Positions 1 through 11,315 of a stretch of 14,930 nucleotides of DNA are shown piece after piece. How positions within the stretch are numbered: the stretch's first letter is position 1; every line of letters begins with the position of its first letter. The DNA is taken from the NCBI GenBank assembly GCA_003024985.2, contig PXIH01S0005839.1. The stretch is one strand, 5' to 3'. Both the position numbers and the translations under genes were made by a program. The stretch comes from Euperipatoides rowelli. Lineage: Eukaryota > Onychophora > Udeonychophora > Euonychophora > Peripatopsidae. The notes beneath the pieces are model-generated. The model was not told the origin of the DNA. It saw nothing but the letters and a program-made list of their open reading frames with translations, and ran no database searches.

Positions 1-119
1 AAAAAAAAAGCTCATCAAATAATCGTATCTATTTGTGTGTGTGTGTGTGAGCTGGTGGTCCGCAACTTATATGTAATTGGAAAAGTGGTCCTCACATGTA
101 ACAAGGTTGGGAGCCACTG
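1..119. mobile_element. right-hand end of a hAT-like DNA transposon (partial)
   Basis: The segment 105-119 reads GGTTGGGAGCCACTG, close to the inverted-terminal-repeat end typical of many animal non-autonomous hAT elements (general form GGTTGGGAACCACTG, inverse CAGTGGTTCCCAACC). Upstream, two GTGGTCC motifs (56-62 and 85-91) fit the sub-terminal repeats often seen in such elements. Known family behaviour predicts an 8-bp target duplication, which would be GTCTACAT at 120-127. The left end and its matching duplication lie outside the window, so this cannot be confirmed. No transposase sequence is present. The element abuts the 145-bp tandem units, suggesting insertion into or beside them. The call rests on a short terminal motif. 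Confidence 0.45.
34..49. repeat. (TG)8 microsatellite
   Basis: Eight uninterrupted TG dinucleotides lie inside the transposon-like segment. No function is implied. Confidence 0.9.
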
Positions 120-122
120 GTC

Positions 123-618
123 TACATTATGGGACCTACCCACTTGCCAAATTTAAAGTTTGTCCCATGTTGGGAAGTAGGCTAAACATTTTGAACAGAC
201 ACCCTCACATATCCACAAAGCCACAAATTTATTCCCCCTAAAAAAAAAAAAAAAAAAAATCTATTTTTATATGTTGTACATTGTCGACACAATGGAACCT
301 ACCCATATGCCAAATTTCAAGTTGGTACCTTGTTGGGAAGTAGGCAAAACATTTCAAACACACACACACATATTCCCAAATTCCCCCGCCCCCCTGAAAT
401 TTTTTTTTTTTTTTTAATTTTTTACATTGTATACACTGAGGAACTACCCATATGCCAAATTTCAGGTTTGTAGCTTGTTGGGAAGTAGGCAAAACATTTC
501 AAACAGACACACACACACATATCCACACATTCCCCTTCCCCCCCAAAAAAAAATTGTATATTTTTTTACATCATATACACTATAGAACTACCCACATGCC
601 AAAATCAAAGTTTGTGCC
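123..618. repeat. tandem array of ~145-154-bp units (3 full, 1 partial)
   Basis: Units begin at TACATT/TACATC: 123, 277, 423 and 567, giving lengths of 154, 146 and 144 bp plus a 52-bp partial. Every unit has the core CTACCCA followed by TGCCAAATTT or a close variant. The first three also share TTGTTGGGAAGTAGG-like sequence, then an ACATTTCAAACA-like stretch, a CA-rich tract, a C-run, and a homopolymer (20 A at 240-259; 16 T at 400-415). CA runs occur at 359-370 and 507-519. The fourth unit stops matching near 618, just before the tRNA-like module. Read on the minus strand the units would form the downstream part of that module. I do not recognise a named family. Confidence 0.85.
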
Positions 619-633
619 TAAAAATCTGGCAGT

Positions 634-713
634 GGCTTTTTCTGGATTCGAACCTCAGACCGACTTGGTCCTCTGGCGCCAAGAGATGTGACTTTGGCCT
701 CTCAGCTAAGCCC
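634..713 (-). mobile_element. tRNA-derived SINE-like head with Pol III A and B boxes
   Basis: On the minus strand the B box is GGTTCGAATCC (plus-strand 644-654), a perfect fit to the Pol III consensus GGTTCGANTCC. An A-box-like TTAGCTGAGAGG lies 5' of it (plus-strand 698-709). Between them TCTCT and AGAGG can pair around a 7-nt loop like an anticodon arm. GACC and GGTC can pair as a long variable arm, as in class II (Leu/Ser-type) tRNAs. The acceptor ends retain only partial pairing (GGCTT with AAGCC) and the T stem is imperfect, so this is not a functional tRNA gene. The tandem units lie downstream in its transcription sense. A tRNA-headed SINE is the best reading; a decayed isolated tRNA pseudogene is the alternative. 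Confidence 0.6.
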
Positions 714-1054
714 ATAGACCTACATATCTATAAATTTCCCTTTTATAAATAGTATATAGATTATAGATAATGTGCATGTATGCAAATAAAACAGTATGAA
801 TAAATTAGCATTAATATGCACGTACTAGGAAAGTTACTTGCTTTACACATTGTTTATGATATGTGGTACAGTATATCAAGTCACGAAAATACAATACTTA
901 ATATAAAACAAATATGCAAATTCAACGCAACTTCTCTTGCAAGAGCAAACTAATATAACAAAATAAAATAAATAAATGATTGGTTATAGTTTACATGTAT
1001 GTATGTATACTGAAATTTATGTAGCCTACGATATTGTATATGGTATCTTCTTCT
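714..1054. other. AT-rich intergenic or intronic sequence, no gene seen
   Basis: This stretch contains short TA-rich runs, an (ATGT)n tract of about three and a half units near 994-1008 and an AAATAAATAAAT-type tract near 968-976. I see no open frame of note, RNA structure or repeat matching the rest of the window. Confidence 0.6.
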
Positions 1055-1072
1055 TTTTTTTTTGTATTTTAG
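1055..1072 (+). promoter_or_regulatory. candidate 3' splice acceptor
   Basis: A pyrimidine-rich tract dominated by a long T-run precedes GTATTTTAG at 1064-1072, followed by GACAACGC. This is a strong match to the animal acceptor consensus. Downstream, all three phases reach a stop within 17 codons; one phase begins D-N-A-S-E-S-N-H-W and stops at TAA. If the acceptor is used, the exon would be terminal or non-coding. No donor or upstream exon is visible, so support is limited to the site itself. Confidence 0.25.
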
Positions 1073-2217
1073 GACAACGCTTCAGAATCTAACCATTGGA
1101 CAAATCAATTGACCACATCCTAATACCTTCTAATTTTGAATTTGAATTTATGTAGATCACTTCATTGTATAATATGAATATACCATCGTTGACCAGTTTA
1201 ACCTTTAGTATTGTATACCGAAACATCTTGATAAACTGAACCTTTAATTTGGACATCATTCTTGAGGGACAGTGCAAGGTGCAGGAATTACAACCTGAAG
1301 TAGGTATTGCTAAGGCATCTGGCCATACTGAATCCGTCATTTGGGATCATTGACAAAGTTAGTTAAGATGATTTTTCAGAAATGCTAACCAGAATATTCA
1401 CAATTAGGAAAAAATAAATTTATCATCAAATATTCTTTGATTTACTGTAACATCATCTAGGAGATATTTTTATAAATTGAAAATCAATTATTTAGAATTA
1501 CGGCATTATTTTATTCGTTTGTGAACTATTTTTAAAAATTGGTTTTGATGATCAATGAATGAACTCATTGACATATTTAAAAATTAATTTTAATTATCAG
1601 GTTTAAGCAACTAATTGTTTAGCCTTTTTATTATATAAAATAATTTGATATACAATTTTATTTTAGATGTTAAACTTTCTTGTAGACATAGCCTAACTTA
1701 TATTTACCTGGCCGTACCGTTATCTTACACTTTTTTAAAATATTTCTTAATTTTTACAGAAATAAATGAAATGGATGGATGTATTTTATATTTTTATAAC
1801 CATTTTTTTTTATGTACAAATGATTTTTTTTACTAAATAAAAATAATTTTATATTTTAAAACTATGCTTAAATGGAAATGTAATTGTTTTCTGTTTTGCT
1901 TATGTGTTTTTTTTAAAAAAAAATTGTCTTATTTTAATTGCGTTTTACATTCTACATTTACTAGGATATGTTATCACAGAAAGTAGAATAAAAAATAAAC
2001 TTTAAATGATATTAACATCCTTATTCTGTTGTTTGTTATATGTGATTTGTTAAGGAATAATTGTCAATCTATGTGTGCACTTCTTGTTTTAGCCATTTGA
2101 TGCTGCAATTAAAATGGAATTTTACTGGACAATGGATTGGGTGGTCAACTTAAATAATTTCCAACTTTTTCATACAATTTTTTTTAAACCTTTAAGGAAT
2201 AAAATATGAGAAAAATA
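1073..2217. other. AT-rich flank of the satellite, possible 3' UTR-like sequence
   Basis: The segment 1240-1345 is less AT-rich than its surroundings. In the plus frame beginning 1240 it stays open from TTTAATTTGG to a TGA near 1351, but a stop lies just upstream and no start or splice context supports it. The minus strand has an 83-codon frame over 1089-1340, bounded by stops, with no recognisable domain. AATAAA signals occur at 1761, 1836, 1987 and 1994 on the plus strand. A second acceptor-like TTCTTGTTTTAG ends at 2092 and is followed by a 38-codon open phase starting P-F-D-A-A-I-K-M. A lncRNA or terminal exon is possible; no protein-coding claim is made. Confidence 0.4.
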
Positions 2218-2218
2218 N
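2218..2218. other. single ambiguous base at the satellite boundary
   Basis: The only N in the window falls one base before the first recognisable satellite sequence (TAATGGTCAATC from 2221). A T-rich and A-rich stretch precedes it. The coincidence suggests weak read support at the junction between flank and array. Confidence 0.95.
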
Positions 2219-2220
2219 CA

Positions 2221-2830
2221 TAATGGTCAATCTACTAATGGATTCACATGTTGTGTTTCTCCTCTGCAATGGAGAATTGCCATGACTTCCATAATGGTCA
2301 GTCTAATAATTGATTGACACATTGTAGTTCTTCTCGTTTTATCTTTGCAATTGAGAAATGCCAATGCTTTACATTATATTCAATCTATTAAAAAATTGAC
2401 ATGTTGCAGTTCTTGTTTTATTTTTGCAATGGCTTCAATAATGGTCAATCTAATAATGGATTGACATTTTGTGGTTCTCCTTATTTTATTTTTGCCATGA
2501 AGGATTGTCATTGTTTTAATAATCATCAATCTACTAATGGATTGACTTATGTGGTTCTCCTCATTTTATCTTTGCAATGGAGAATTGCCATGGCTTCCAT
2601 AATGATCAGTCTAATAAGTGATTGACACATTGTAGTTCTCCTCATTTTTTCTTTGCAATTGAGAAATGCCAATGATTTACATTATATTCAATCTATTAAA
2701 GAATTGACATTTTGCAGTTCTTGTTCTATTTTTGCAATGGCTTCAATAATGGTCAATCTAATAATGGATTGACATGTGGTTCTCCTCATGTTATCTTTGC
2801 AATCATTACTGCCATGGCTTTCATAATAGT
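2221..2830. repeat. 308-bp four-monomer tandem duplication at the array edge
   Basis: A four-monomer block is present twice with an offset of 308 bp. For example ATTGACACATTGTAGTTC occurs at 2313 and 2621, and both are followed by GCAATTGAGAAATGCCAATG, the unusual ACATTATATTCAATCTATTAAA, a TTGCAGTTCTTGTT monomer, and one with GCAATGGCTTCAATAATGG. These variants are specific to this edge of the array. Differences between the two copies are scattered substitutions and a few short indels, including a shortened first monomer at the extreme edge. Confidence 0.85.
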
Positions 2831-4894
2831 CAATCTAGTAATAGATTGACATATTGTGGTTCTCATTTTATCTTTGAAATGAAGAATTGTCATGGCTTTT
2901 ATAATGGTCAATATATCAGTGGTTTCACAAGTTGCAGTTCTCTTCATTTTATCCATGCAATGAATTGAGATGGCTTTTTATAATGGTCAATCTACTAAAG
3001 GATTGCCATTTTAGGTTCTCATTTTATCTTTGCAATGAAGAATTTCATGACTTCTGTAATGGCCTATTTACTAATGGATTGACATATTGTAGTCTCCTTA
3101 TTTTTTCTTTGCAATTAAGAATTTCCATGGCTTTCACAATGGTCAGTCTAATAATGGATTTCCATATTGCAGTTCTTCTCATTTATCTTTGCAATGAAGA
3201 ATTGCCCTGACTTTAATAATGGTCAGTCTACTAATTGATAGACATTAGTAGGCTTTTCATTTATCTTTGCAATGAATAATTGTAAGAGCTTTTGTGATGG
3301 TAAATCTACTAATGGATGAACATGTTGAAGTCCTCCTCATTTTATATTTGAATGGAAGAATTACCATGGCTTCCATTGTATTCAATCTACTAATGGATTG
3401 AAATCTTGTAGTTCTCCTGATTTTATCTTTGCAGTGGAAGAAGTGCCATGGCTTCAATAATGGCCATTCACTAATGGATTGACACATGTTGTGGTTCTCC
3501 TCATTTTATCTTTGCAAAGAAGAATTTGCATGGCATCTGTAATGGCCAATCTTCTAATGGATTGACATATTGTGGTTCTCAATTTTTGCCATCACTTTCA
3601 TAATGGTCATTCTACTGATGGATTGATATGTTGTGGTTCTCCTTATTTTATTGTTACAATGAATTGTCATCATGGCTTTCATAATGGTTATAATAGATTG
3701 ACATATTGTGGTTATCTAATTTTATCTTTGCAATCAATAATTGCACATGGCTTGTATAGTGTATTGACACTTGTTCTCCTCATTTTATCTTTCCAATGAA
3801 GAATTGTCATGGCTTTTGTGATGGTCAATCTACTAATGGATTGACATCTAATGGTTCTCCTCGTTTATCTTTGCAAAGAATTACCATGGCTTTCATAATA
3901 CTCAATCTACTAATGTACTGAAATGTGCTGTTCTCATTTATCTTTGCACTGAATTGACATAGCTTTCGTAATGTCAATCTACTAATGCATTGACATGTTG
4001 TGGATCACCTAATTTTATTTTTTCAATGAAGAATAGTTATGGCTTTCATGATGGACAATCTTCTAATGGATTGACATATTGTTGATCTCCTAATTTTCTT
4101 GGCTTCCCTAATGGTCAATCTACTAATGGATTGACACATGTTGTGGTTCTCATTTTGCAATGAAGAATTGCCATGGTTTCTGTAATGTCCAATCTACTAA
4201 TGGATTGACATATTATGATTCCCTCCTTTTATCTTTGCAGTGAAGAATTGCCAATGTTTTCATAATGGTCAATCATGACTCAATCTACTAATAAATTTAC
4301 ATGTGGTTCTCTTCGTTTTATGTCTGCAACAAAAGAAATGCCATGGCTTTCATAATGATAAATTAACTAATGGATTTCATGTGATTTTCCTCATTTATTT
4401 TTGCAACGAATTATTGCCATGGCTACCATAATGGTCAACCTACTACTTCATTGACTTGTTGCAGTTCTCCCCATTTTATCTTTTCAATGAAGAATTACCT
4501 GGACTTTTAAAATGATCAATCTATTTAAAAATTGACATGTGGTTCTCATTCTATCTTTGCAATGAAGAATTGCCATAGCTTTCCTAATGGACAATTTGTA
4601 ATTGATTGACATGTTATCTTCATTTTATCTATGCAATAAATTACCATAGCTTCCATAATGGTCAATCTAGTAATGGATTAACACATTGTTGTTCTCCTCA
4701 TTTTAGTTTTGCAATGAAGAATTGTCATGGCTTTCATAATGGTCAATCTACTAATGGATTGACATTGTGGTTATATCTTTATTTTTGCATTGAAGAATTG
4801 TCCTATCGTGCATAATGCTCAGCCTACTAAAAGATTGACATTTTGTGGCTTTCCTCATTTTATATTTGCAATGCAAAATTGTCATGGCTTTCAT

Positions 4895-5160
4895 CGTGGT
4901 TCTCATTTTATCTTTGCAATGAAGAATTGTCATGGTTTTCATATTAATGGATTGACATGTGGTTTTCCCCATTAATTTTTATCTTAGTAATGAAGAATTG
5001 TCATGTCTTTCATACAAATGGGTTGATATATTGTGGTTATTCTCATTTTATCCTTGCAATGAAGAATTATGGCTTTCCTACTAATGGATTGACATTTTAT
5101 TATCCTCATTTTATCTTTCAATGAAGAATTGTCATAGTTTTCATACTAATGAATTGACAT
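4895..5160. repeat. short-monomer (~69-bp) cluster, first type, copy A
   Basis: Consecutive monomers join TTTCATA directly to CTAATGG (or TTAATGG), losing the 12-bp ATGGTCAATCTA block and so the left arm of the GTCAATC/GATTGAC dyad. Junctions lie at about 4939, 5011, 5065 and 5142. Equivalent clusters occur at 8836-9050 in copy B and, truncated to one or two monomers, at 12538-12615 in copy C. Confidence 0.8.
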
Positions 5161-6599
5161 CATGTGGTTCTCCTCATTTTATCTTTGCAATGAAGAATTA
5201 CCATAGCTTTCATAATGATCTATCTACTAATCAATTGACAGGTTGAAGTTTCCTCATTTTATCCTTGCAAATGAAGAATTAACATGACTTTCAAAATTGT
5301 CATTCTATTAATGGATTGACATTTGGTTCTCATTTTATCTTAAAATGAAGAATTGCCATGGCTTTAATAATGGCCATTCTACTAATGGATTGACATATTG
5401 CAGTTCTCATTTTATATTTAAAGTGAAGAATTGCCATGGCTTTCATAATGTCAATCTACTAATGGATTGACATATTGTGGTTCACATTTATATTTGAAAT
5501 GAAAAATTGCCTTGGCTTTCATAATGGTCAAACCACTAATGGATTGACAGGTTGCAGTATCTCTGCATTTAAATTTTCTCCAAAGAATTGCACATGGCTT
5601 TCATAATGTGTGTTCTAATGGATTGACATTTTGTGGTTCTCCTCATTTTATCTATGCAGTGATGAATTGCCATACCTTTCATAATTCTCAATCTATTAAT
5701 GGATGACATGTTGCAGTTCTTTTTATTTTATCTTTTCAATATTGTGGCTTCCCTAATGGTCATTCTACTAATGGATTGACATTCTGTGGTCCTCCTTGTT
5801 TCATCTTTGCAATAAAAAATTGCCATGGCTTTCATAATAGTCAAGCTACTAATGGATTGACATATTGTGGTTCTACTTATTTATCTTTGCAATGAAGAAT
5901 TGACATGTCTTTCATATTCATAATCATGAATCTAATCGATTGATATTTTGTGGTTCTCTTCATTTTATATTTCAATGAAGAATTGCCATGGCTTTGATAA
6001 TGGTCAAGCTACTAATGGTTTGACATATCATGGTTCTCCATATTTATATTTACATTGAAGAATTGTCCTTTCTTTCATAATGGTCAATCTATTAATAGTT
6101 TGACGTGTTGCAGTTCTCCTTATTTTATATTTGCAATGAAATATTGTCATGGCTTTAATGGCTAATCTACTAGAGGATTAACATTGTGGTTATCTTTTTA
6201 TCTTTGCAATGAAGAATTGTCATGACTTCATAATGGTCAATCTGCTAATGGATTGACATATTGCAGTTCTTCTCATTTTATATTGAAATGTAGAATTGCC
6301 ATAGCTTTAATAATAGTCAACCTACTATTGGATTGAAACCTGTTGTAGTTCCTCTCATTTTATCTTTGCAATGAGGAATTGTCATGTCTTTCATAAGGGT
6401 CAATCTACTAATGGATTGTTATGTTGTGGTTCTCCTTGTTTTATATTTGCATTGAATTGTCATGGCTTTCATAATGGCCATTTGTCAATCTACTAATGGA
6501 TTGAGATTATGTTCTTATTTTATCTTTGCAATGAATTGCCAAGATTTTCATAATGGTTAATCTACTAATTTACTGACATGTTGCAGTTCTCCCCATTTT

Positions 6600-6900
6600 A
6601 TCTTTGCAATGAAGAAATTGTCATGGATTTCATATTAATGGATTGTCATTTTGTAGTTCTGTTCATTTTTTCTTTGCAATGAAGAATTGCCAAGGCATGC
6701 ATACTAATGGATTGACTTATCTTTGCAATGAAGTATTACCCTGGCTTTCATACAAATTGATTGACATATTACTTCTCATTTTCTCTTTGCATTGAAGAAA
6801 TTCCATGGCTTTCATACTAATTGATTGATATAATTTATTCTCCTCATTTTATCTTTGCAATGAAGAATTGCCATGGCTTTTATACTAATGGATTGAAATG
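6600..6900. repeat. short-monomer (~69-bp) cluster, second type, copy A
   Basis: Five consecutive monomers carry the 12-bp-deleted junction (about 6629, 6700, 6748, 6810 and 6880). One also has the altered GGCATGCATACTAATGG. The equivalents are 10482-10765 in copy B and 13918-14140 in copy C; both contain GGCATTCATAC in the same place. Conserved placement in all three copies shows that the cluster predates the higher-order amplification. Confidence 0.8.
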
Positions 6901-7453
6901 ATTTGGTTCTCCTAATTTGATCTTTGCAATGACATTTTGCCATTGCTTTCATAATGATCGATCTTCTAATGGATGGCATATTGTGATTCTCCTCATTTTA
7001 TCATTGCAATGAAGAATTGAAATGGCTTTCATAGTGGTCAATCTGCTATTGAATTGACATTTTGAAGTTCTCCTTATGTTATCTTTGCACTGAAGAATTG
7101 CTATGGCTTTCATAATGGTCAGTCTACTAATGAATTGACATATTGAAGTTCTCATTTTATTTCTGTAATGAAGAATTGCCATGGATTTCATAATGGTCAA
7201 TCTACTAGTTAATTGACAGGTTGAAGTTCTCATTTTATCTTTGAAATGAAGAATTGCCAAGGCTTTTATAAAGATCAATCTACTAATGGGTTGACATATT
7301 GTGGTTCTTCCTATTTATCTTTGCAATGAGGAATTGTCATGTCTTTCAAAATGTTCAATCTACTAATGGATTGACATTTTGCAATTCTTCTCATTTTATA
7401 TTGCAATGTAGAATTACCATAGCTTTCATAATAGCCAATCTACTAATGAACTG

Positions 7454-10400
7454 ACATGTGCTGTTCTCTTTATCTTTGCACTGAATTGATATAGCTTTCC
7501 TAATGTCAATCTACTAATGCATTGACATGTTGTGGATCTCCTAATTTTATTGTTGCAATGAAGAATTGGTATGATTTTTTCATAAAGGTCATTCTAGTAA
7601 TGGATTAATGTTGTGGTTCTCCTCATTTTATTTTTGCGATGAATAATAATTGTCATGGCTTTCATGATGGGCGATCTTCTAATGGATTGACATATTGTGG
7701 GTCTCCAAATTTTATGTTTGCAATGAAAAATTGTCTTGCCTTTCTAATGGTCAATTTACTAATGAATTGACACATGTTGTGATTCTCATTTTATATTGGC
7801 AATTAAGAATTGATATGATTTCTGTAATGGCCAATCTACTAATGGATTGACATTTTGTGATTCCCTCATTTTATCTTTGCAGTGAAGAATTGCCAATGCT
7901 TTCATAATGATCAATCTACTAATGGATTTACATCTTGTGGTTCTCTTCATTTTATGTCTGCAACAAAGAAATGTCATGGCTTTCATAATGATCAATTAAC
8001 TAATGGATTTCATGTGGTTTTCCTCATTTATTTTTGCAACGAGGTATTGCCATGGCTTCCATAATGGTCCATCTACTAATTGATTGACTTTTTGCAGTTC
8101 TCCCCATTTTATCTTTTCAATGAAGAATTGCCTGGACTTTCAAAATGATCATTCTATTTAAGAATTGACATTTGGTTCTCATTTTATCTTTGCAATGAAG
8201 AATTGTCATGGCTTTCATAATGGCCATTCTACTAATGAATTGACATTTTGCAGTTCTTTTAATTTTATATTTGCAATAAAGTATTGCCATAGCTTTCCTA
8301 ATGGGCAATTCCTAATTGATTGACATGTTCCCTTCATTTATCTATGCAGTAAATTACCATAGTTCCATAATGGTCTATCTACTAATGGACTGACATTGTG
8401 GTACTCCCTGTTTATATTTGAAATGAAGAATTGTCCTGTCATTCATAATGGTCACTCTACTAATAGATTGATAGGTTGGGGCTCTCTTCATTTTATATTT
8501 GCAATGAAAAAGTGTCATGGCTTTCATAATAATTGTCATACTACAAATGGAATGACATTGTGGTGCTCGTTTTATCTTTGCAATGAATTGCCATTGGTTT
8601 CATAACGGTCAATCTACTATTATTGACATATTACAGTTCTCCCCATTTTATATTTGCAATGAAAAAGTGTCATGGCTTTCATAATAATTGTCATACTACA
8701 AATGGAATGACATTGTGGTGCTCGTTTTATCTTTGCAATGAATTGCCATTGGTTTCATAACGGTCAATCTACTATTATTGACATATTACAGTTCTCCCCA
8801 TTTTATATTTGCAATGAAGAATTGTCATGGTTTTCATATTAATGGATTGACGTGTGGTTTTCGTCATTAATTTTTATCTTTGCAATGAACAATAGTCCTG
8901 CCTTGCATACTAATGGCTTGACATATTGTGGTTATTCTCATTTTATCTTTGCAATGAATTGTCATGGCTTTCCTACTAATGGATTGACATATTATGGTTA
9001 TCCTCATTTTATCTTTGCAATGAAGAATTGACATGGCTTTCATACTAATGGATTGACATAATGTGGTTCACCTCATTTTATCGTTGCAATGAAGAATTAC
9101 TATGGCTTTCAAAATGGTCATTCTATTAATAGATTGACATTTGGTTCTCATTTTATCTTTACAATGATGAATTGCCATGACTTTTATAATGGCCATTCTA
9201 CTAATGATTGACATGTTGCAGTTCTCATTTTGCATTTGAAATGAAGAATTCCCATAGCTTTCATAATGGATTGAAATGTGCTTCTCATTTATATTTGAAA
9301 TGAAGAATTGCAATGGCTTTCATAATGTCAATCTACTAATGGATTTATATGTTGGTTCTCATTTATATTTGAAATGAAGAATTGCCTTGGCTTTCATAAT
9401 GGTCAATCCACTAATGGATTGACAGGTTGCAGTATCTCCACATTTAACTTTGCACCGAAGGATTGCACATGGCTTTTATAAGGTGTCTTTTAATGGATTG
9501 ACATTTTGTGGTTCTCCGAATGGCCATAGCTTTCATAATTCTCAAACTACTAATGGATTACATGTTGCAGTTCTTCTTATTTTATCTTTGCAATGTCTTG
9601 GCTTCCCTAATGGTCATTCTACTAATGGATTGACATTCTGTGGTACTCCTTGTTTCATCTTTGCAATGAAAAATTTCCATGGCTTTCATAATAGTCAAGC
9701 TACTAATGGATTGACATATTGTGGTTCTACTTATTTATCTTTGCAATGAAGAATTGTCATGTCTTCCATATTCATCAATCCACTAATGGATTGACATGAT
9801 GTGGTTCTCCACATTTTTATTTCAATGAAGAATTGCCATGGCTTTGATAATGGTCAAGCTACTAATGAATTGACATATCATGGTTCTCCATATTTATATT
9901 TACATTGAAGAATTGTCCTTTCTTTTATGATGGTCAATCTACTAATAGTTTGACATTTTGCAAATCTTATTTTATATTTGCAATGAAATAATATCATGGC
10001 TTCTGTAATGGCCAATCTACTAGAGGATTGACATTGTGGTTATATTTTTATCTTTCAATGAAGAATTGTAATGACTTCATAATGGTCAATCTACTAATGG
10101 ATTGACATGTTGCAGTTCTTCTCATTTTATATTGAAATGTAGAATTGCCATAGCTTTCATAATAGTCAATTTACGAAGGGATTGACACCTGTTGTTGTTC
10201 TCCACATTTTATCTTTGCAGTAAATAATTGTCATAGCTTTCATAAAGGTCAAGCTACTAATGGATTGTCATATTGTGGTTCTCCTTGTTTTATATTTGCA
10301 TTAAAGTATTGTCGTGGCTTTCATAATGGTCATTGTTCAATCTACTAATGGATTTGAGATGTTTTTCTTATTTTATCTTTGCAATGAATTGCTAAGACTT

Positions 10401-11315
10401 TCATAATGGTCATTCTACTAATTTATTGATATATTGCAGTTCTTCCCATTTTATCTTTGCAATGAAGAATTATCATGACTTTCATATTAATGGATTGATA
10501 TGTTGTACAGCAGTTATCTTCATTTTTTTCTTTGCAATGAAGAATTGTCATGGCATTCATACTTATGTGATTGACATATTGTGGTTTCCTCATTTTATCT
10601 TTGCAATGAAGAATTTCCATAGCTTTCATACTAATGGATTGACATATTGTGGTTCTCCTCATTTTATCTTTCCAATGAAGAATTGTCATGGCTTTCATAC
10701 TAATTGATTGATATAATTCTCATTTTATCTTTGAAATGAAAAATTGCCAAGGCTTTCATACTAATAGATTGACATATTGTGGTTCTCCTAAATTCTTCTT
10801 TGCAATCAAGAATTGCCAAGCTTTCATAATGGTCAATCTACTAAGTAATTGACATGTTGAAGTTCTCATTTTATCTTTGCAATGACAAATTGCCATGGCT
10901 TAATGGTCAATCTACTAATGAATTTACATGTTGAAGTTCTCCTCATATTATCCTTGCAATGAAGAATTGCCATGGATTTCATAATGGTCAGTCTATTAAT
11001 GAATTTACAGGTTGAAGTTTTCCTCATTTTATCTTTGAAAGGAAGAATTGCCATTGCTTTCATAATGGTCAATCTACTAATGGGTTGACATATTGTTCTT
11101 CATATTTATCTTTGCATTGAGGAATTGTCATGGCTTAATGGTCAATCTACTAATGAATTTTCAAGTTGAAGTTCTCATATTATCTTTGCAATGAAGAATT
11201 GCCACGGCTTTCATAATGTTCAATCTACTAATGGATTGACATTTTGCAGTTCTCATTTTATATCGAAATGTAGAATTACCATAGCTTTCATAATAGTCAA
11301 TCTACTAATGAACTG
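7454..11315. repeat. higher-order repeat copy B (~3.86 kb)
   Basis: The same diagnostic series recurs: ATGTGCTGTTCTC at 7456, TGTCTGCAAC at 7955, a short-monomer cluster at 8836-9050, ATTCTGTGGT at 9635, TTGTACAG at 10503 and a second short cluster at 10482-10765. This is the longest copy. It contains an extra exact 155-bp duplication at 8489-8818. Offsets to copy A are 3533 bp at the start and about 3854 bp later; to copy C they are 3862 bp at the start and 3436 bp later. Confidence 0.9.
8489..8818. repeat. exact 155-bp tandem duplication (two monomers)
   Basis: The sequence 8491-8645 is repeated base for base at 8646-8800, and identity of period 155 extends from 8489 to 8818. It covers two monomers, including rare variants such as CATACTACAAATGGAATGAC and CATAACGGTC. 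Ordinary neighbouring monomers differ at many positions, so perfect identity points to a very recent duplication or to an assembly artefact. Copies A and C carry only one version. Confidence 0.95.

Larger units (their letters stand above)
3921..7453. repeat. higher-order repeat copy A (~3.53 kb)
   Basis: This is the first of three copies of a long ordered series of variant monomers. Diagnostic variants in order are: ATGTGCTGTTCTC at 3923; TGTCTGCAAC at 4321; a first cluster of short monomers around 4939-5150; ATTCTGTGGT plus CTTGTTTCATC at 5781; and a second short-monomer cluster at 6629-6890. All recur in the same order in copies B and C. Copy A is about 365 bp shorter than B before the first cluster (1018 against 1383 bp from start to cluster), through missing monomers, and looks the most diverged of the three. 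Confidence 0.85.

Noticed and set aside
238-691. Short frames across the 145-bp tandem units
   Set aside because: They read through homopolymers and CA repeats, giving poly-F, poly-K and T-H-T-H stretches, which is typical of spurious frames.
634-713. Functional tRNA gene
   Set aside because: The A and B boxes are good, but the acceptor and T stems are imperfect and the anticodon loop lacks the usual T before the anticodon.
1089-1340. An 83-codon minus-strand frame as a small gene
   Set aside because: It is bounded by stops in AT-rich DNA, shows no recognisable family or motif, and has no promoter or splice context. It is noted under the flanking region only.
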